DNA of 64,000 bases from Micavibrio sp. UBA7657. Lineage in GTDB: Bacteria; Pseudomonadota; Alphaproteobacteria; Micavibrionales; Micavibrionaceae. The notes beneath the pieces are model-generated. The model worked only from the letters and a program-made list of their open reading frames with translations, was not told the origin of the DNA and made no database searches. The stretch lies in NCBI GenBank assembly GCA_002483465.1, contig DLHX01000012.1, positions 155,596-219,595 on the forward strand. Direction: 5' to 3'. Of this stretch, positions 61,765 to 64,000 are shown piece after piece. Each line of letters begins with the position of its first letter. Within the stretch, counting starts at the first letter, position 1. The translations under genes were made by a program, and so were the position numbers.

Positions 61765-61830
61765 TTTTAACTCATTGTTGAGGTGGTTTTTCCTGTTGAC
61801 CCGGAAGGTACATTATTCCCGAAGGGCCCT

Positions 61831-61860
61831 GCAATATAAATGTTATGGAATAAATTATGC
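61831..61860 (-). repeat. Duplicated upstream region of paralogue 2
   Basis: Second copy of the 61468-61496 element, sharing GGAATAAATTATGC and a GCAA..TAAAT block. It lies about 67 bp before the start of paralogue 2, and between it and uvrA. Confidence 0.55.
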
Positions 61861-61925
61861 GGCAGACCCCTTAAAAACACGCCGATTTTCTGGACTTTCC
61901 GGGGCTTTCGCGCCATATAAACCGG

Positions 61926-64000
61926 ATGCTTAAAACCATATCCGTGCGCGGGGCACGGGAACACAATCTCAAGGACATTAACGTCGATATCCCCCGGGAT
62001 ACGCTGACGGTGATCACCGGGCTTTCGGGTTCGGGGAAGTCGTCGCTTGCCTTTGACACTATATATGCCGAGGGCCAGCGCCGGTATGTCGAGAGCCTGT
62101 CGGCCTATGCACGGCAGTTCCTGGAGCTGATGCAGAAGCCCGATGTGGATTCAATCGAGGGCCTGTCGCCCGCCATTTCCATCGAGCAGAAAACCACCAG
62201 CAAGAACCCGCGCTCGACGGTTGGCACGGTGACCGAGATTTACGATTATATGAGGTTGTTGTGGGCGCGCGTGGGTATTCCCTACTCGCCTGCGACCGGG
62301 TTGCCGATTGAAAGTCAGTCGGCTTCGGAGATCGTCAAACGCATCTTAAAAATGGGCGACGGGGCGAAGCTGTATATCCTCGCGCCCATCGTGCGCGGGC
62401 GTAAGGGCGAATACAGGAAAGAGTTCAAAGATCTCCGCGCCAAGGGATTCCAGCGCGTGAAAGTGGATGGGAAATTATATGAGATCGACGAGGTTCCCGA
62501 GCTTAACAAGAAACTGAAGCATGATATCGAGGTGGTCGTGGACCGGTTGGTCATTCGTGACGATCTTGGGAACCGTTTGGCGGATTCAGTTGAGACGGCG
62601 CTGCGGCTGGCTGAAGGATTGATTATCGTCGAGAACGCCGACACGAAAGAGCAGACATTATTCAGTGAGAAATTCGCCTGCCCGGTTTCGGGGTTTACGA
62701 TTCCGGAGATCGAGCCGCGTTTATTCTCGTTCAACTCGCCGCACGGCGCATGCCCGAACTGCGATGGTTTAGGTGTAAAACTTTATGTCGATCCGGATCT
62801 CGTCGTTCCCGATCCGACAAAATCAATTGAAGATGGCGCGATTGAGCCATGGTCGGGCGGGTTTGCGCCGTTCTACCTGCAGGCGATGGAATCCGTTGCC
62901 AAGCATTACGGATTCAAAACCACCGTGCCGTGGAACAAATTAAAGCAGGAACATAAAAATTACATTCTTTATGGTTCGGGCGACGACGATATCCGCACGA
63001 CCTATCACAGCAAAACCGGCAATGACTGGAAGAGTAACAAGCCGTTCGAAGGTGTTATTCCCAACGTTGAGCGCCGCCTGAAAGATACGGACAGCGATTC
63101 ACAGCACGATAAACTGATTGAATATCAATCGAGCTCGCCGTGCGAAGAGTGCAACGGTATGCGCCTGAAGCCGGAAGCACTGGCGGTGAAAATCGCGGGG
63201 CTGAATATCAGCCAGGCGGGTGAGTTCAGCATCGAGGAAGCGCATGGATGGTTTTCGGGCCTCAATAAAAAGCTCAAGAAGCAGCAGCTTGAAATTGCCT
63301 CACGCATTTTGAAGGAAATCAACGAGCGCCTCGCTTTTCTTATGAATGTGGGATTGGATTATTTAAGTCTTGGGCGTGCGTCGAAAACATTATCGGGCGG
63401 CGAGAGCCAGCGTATTCGTTTGGCGTCACAGATCGGATCGGGACTGACGGGTGTTTTGTATGTTCTCGATGAACCGTCGATTGGATTGCACCAGCGCGAC
63501 AATAACCGCTTGCTGGAGACACTCAAGAAATTGCGCGATCTTGGAAACACGGTTCTTGTCGTCGAACATGACGAAGACGCGATCCGCATGGCCGATCACA
63601 TTATTGATATGGGCCCCGGCGCGGGCGCGCATGGCGGCAATGTTGTCGCAAGCGGCACACTGAAGGAATTGCTGAAAAGCCGCAATAGCCTGACCGCGCA
63701 ATATCTGAACGGCGAGAAAGAAGTTCCGCTGCCGCACGCACGCCGCCCCGGCAAGCCAAAGCAATTCATCGAGATCGTCGGCGCGAGCGGAAACAATCTG
63801 CTGAACGTGAATGCGAAATTCCCGCTCGGCACGTTCACATGCGTCACTGGCGTATCGGGAAGCGGCAAATCATCGCTGACCATCGACACGCTCTATCGCG
63901 CCGCCAGCAAGATCCTGATGAAATCAAGCGAGCAGCCCCTGCCCTACAAGCAGATCAAGGGTTTTGAATTCGTCGACAAGGTGATCGATATCGATCAATC
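61926..64000 (+). CDS. uvrA: Excinuclease ABC subunit A (5' part, runs off the window)
   Basis: DNA-damage sensor of nucleotide excision repair. The visible 691 residues begin MLKTISVRGAREHNLKDINV and include the first ATP-binding Walker A GLSGSGKSSLAFDT (about 33-46). The UvrB-binding region follows, then a zinc-finger pair (CPNC and CEEC types), the ABC signature LSGGESQRIRLASQIGSG and Walker B VLDEPSIGLHQRD. The second ATPase starts GVSGSGKSSLTIDTLYRA near the window end. No LexA-type GTTC-N7-GTTC box was seen upstream. It is complete so far, with the 3' end outside the window. Confidence 0.96.
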   Translation, partial: MLKTISVRGAREHNLKDINVDIPRDTLTVITGLSGSGKSSLAFDTIYAEGQRRYVESLSAYARQFLELMQKPDVDSIEGLSPAISIEQKTTSKNPRSTVGTVTEIYDYMRLLWARVGIPYSPATGLPIESQSASEIVKRILKMGDGAKLYILAPIVRGRKGEYRKEFKDLRAKGFQRVKVDGKLYEIDEVPELNKKLKHDIEVVVDRLVIRDDLGNRLADSVETALRLAEGLIIVENADTKEQTLFSEKFACPVSGFTIPEIEPRLFSFNSPHGACPNCDGLGVKLYVDPDLVVPDPTKSIEDGAIEPWSGGFAPFYLQAMESVAKHYGFKTTVPWNKLKQEHKNYILYGSGDDDIRTTYHSKTGNDWKSNKPFEGVIPNVERRLKDTDSDSQHDKLIEYQSSSPCEECNGMRLKPEALAVKIAGLNISQAGEFSIEEAHGWFSGLNKKLKKQQLEIASRILKEINERLAFLMNVGLDYLSLGRASKTLSGGESQRIRLASQIGSGLTGVLYVLDEPSIGLHQRDNNRLLETLKKLRDLGNTVLVVEHDEDAIRMADHIIDMGPGAGAHGGNVVASGTLKELLKSRNSLTAQYLNGEKEVPLPHARRPGKPKQFIEIVGASGNNLLNVNAKFPLGTFTCVTGVSGSGKSSLTIDTLYRAASKILMKSSEQPLPYKQIKGFEFVDKVIDIDQ

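Noticed and set aside
61765..61925. LexA (SOS) box upstream of uvrA
   Set aside because: No GTTC-N7-GTTC or inverted GAAC pair was found in the intergenic region.

Overview
The window is chromosomal DNA of an alphaproteobacterium with moderately high GC. The evidence is gene order and gene content: a dnaG-rpoD pair near yqeY-carA-carB-greA, trxB followed by a VtlR/LsrB-type LysR gene, recG-sdhE-mfd, and a uvrA/ssb/gyrA/coaD neighbourhood. These arrangements are typical of Alphaproteobacteria. The class II DAHP synthase, betaine-lipid genes and ornithine-lipid genes fit a free-living Rhodospirillales- or Micavibrio-like lineage, but the genus cannot be fixed from sequence reading alone.

Layout. 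1-2.4 kb: the tail of a partial gene, tRNA-Arg(CCT) with a duplicated 3' end, ornithine-lipid genes olsB-olsA and a DUF3126 gene. 2.5-5.2 kb: three exported proteins of unknown function, two of them paralogous and cysteine-rich. 5.3-8.4 kb: lipid A/Kdo operon waaA-lpxK-lpxL. 8.4-15.7 kb: a class I-type cyclic nucleotide phosphodiesterase homologue, class II DAHP synthase, nadE, gltX, trmJ and two small unknowns. 15.8-19.1 kb: rpsD and a three-gene lipid-linked sugar transfer cassette (GT39, LAB-N protein, GT2), then a CAT tRNA. 19.1-23.7 kb: an exported unknown, rpoD and dnaG. 23.7-26.8 kb: an accessory segment with a parS-like site, a sigma-54-type promoter driving a 38-residue ORF, an unknown protein and a class 3 lipase with palindromic repeats on both sides. 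26.8-33.2 kb: yqeY, carA, a beta-carbonic anhydrase, carB, greA. 33.2-36.9 kb: an Lrp regulator, an ELM1-like protein, trxB, a VtlR/LsrB-type LysR regulator and, right behind it, a roughly 110-nt structured sRNA candidate resembling AbcR. 36.9-43.1 kb: patatin phospholipase, aspartate aminotransferase, a flippase-like protein, an O-antigen ligase-like protein, an APH-fold sugar kinase and an unknown. 43.1-52.9 kb: mfd, betaine-lipid genes btaA-btaB, sdhE, two membrane proteins, recG. 52.9-61.2 kb: cysE, DUF502, tRNA-Lys(TTT), coaD, a methyltransferase, an acyltransferase, gyrA, DUF2059, ssb and an HD hydrolase. 61.2-64 kb: two tandem paralogous small ORFs and the 5' part of uvrA.

Themes. Envelope lipid chemistry recurs: ornithine lipids, betaine lipids, lipid A acylation, Kdo transfer, lipid-linked sugar transfer and O-antigen ligation. 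Two complete non-phosphorus membrane-lipid routes lie within 50 kb. The strongest regulatory find is the LysR-sRNA unit at 35.7-36.9 kb. It has a perfect T-N11-A operator centred about 64 bp before the inferred sRNA start, and three hairpins carrying CUCCC anti-Shine-Dalgarno motifs. The carbonic anhydrase gene lies between carA and carB, so a bicarbonate-producing enzyme sits beside its consumer. No CRISPR array, complete insertion sequence or prophage was seen, and no stretch above 300 bases lacks features.
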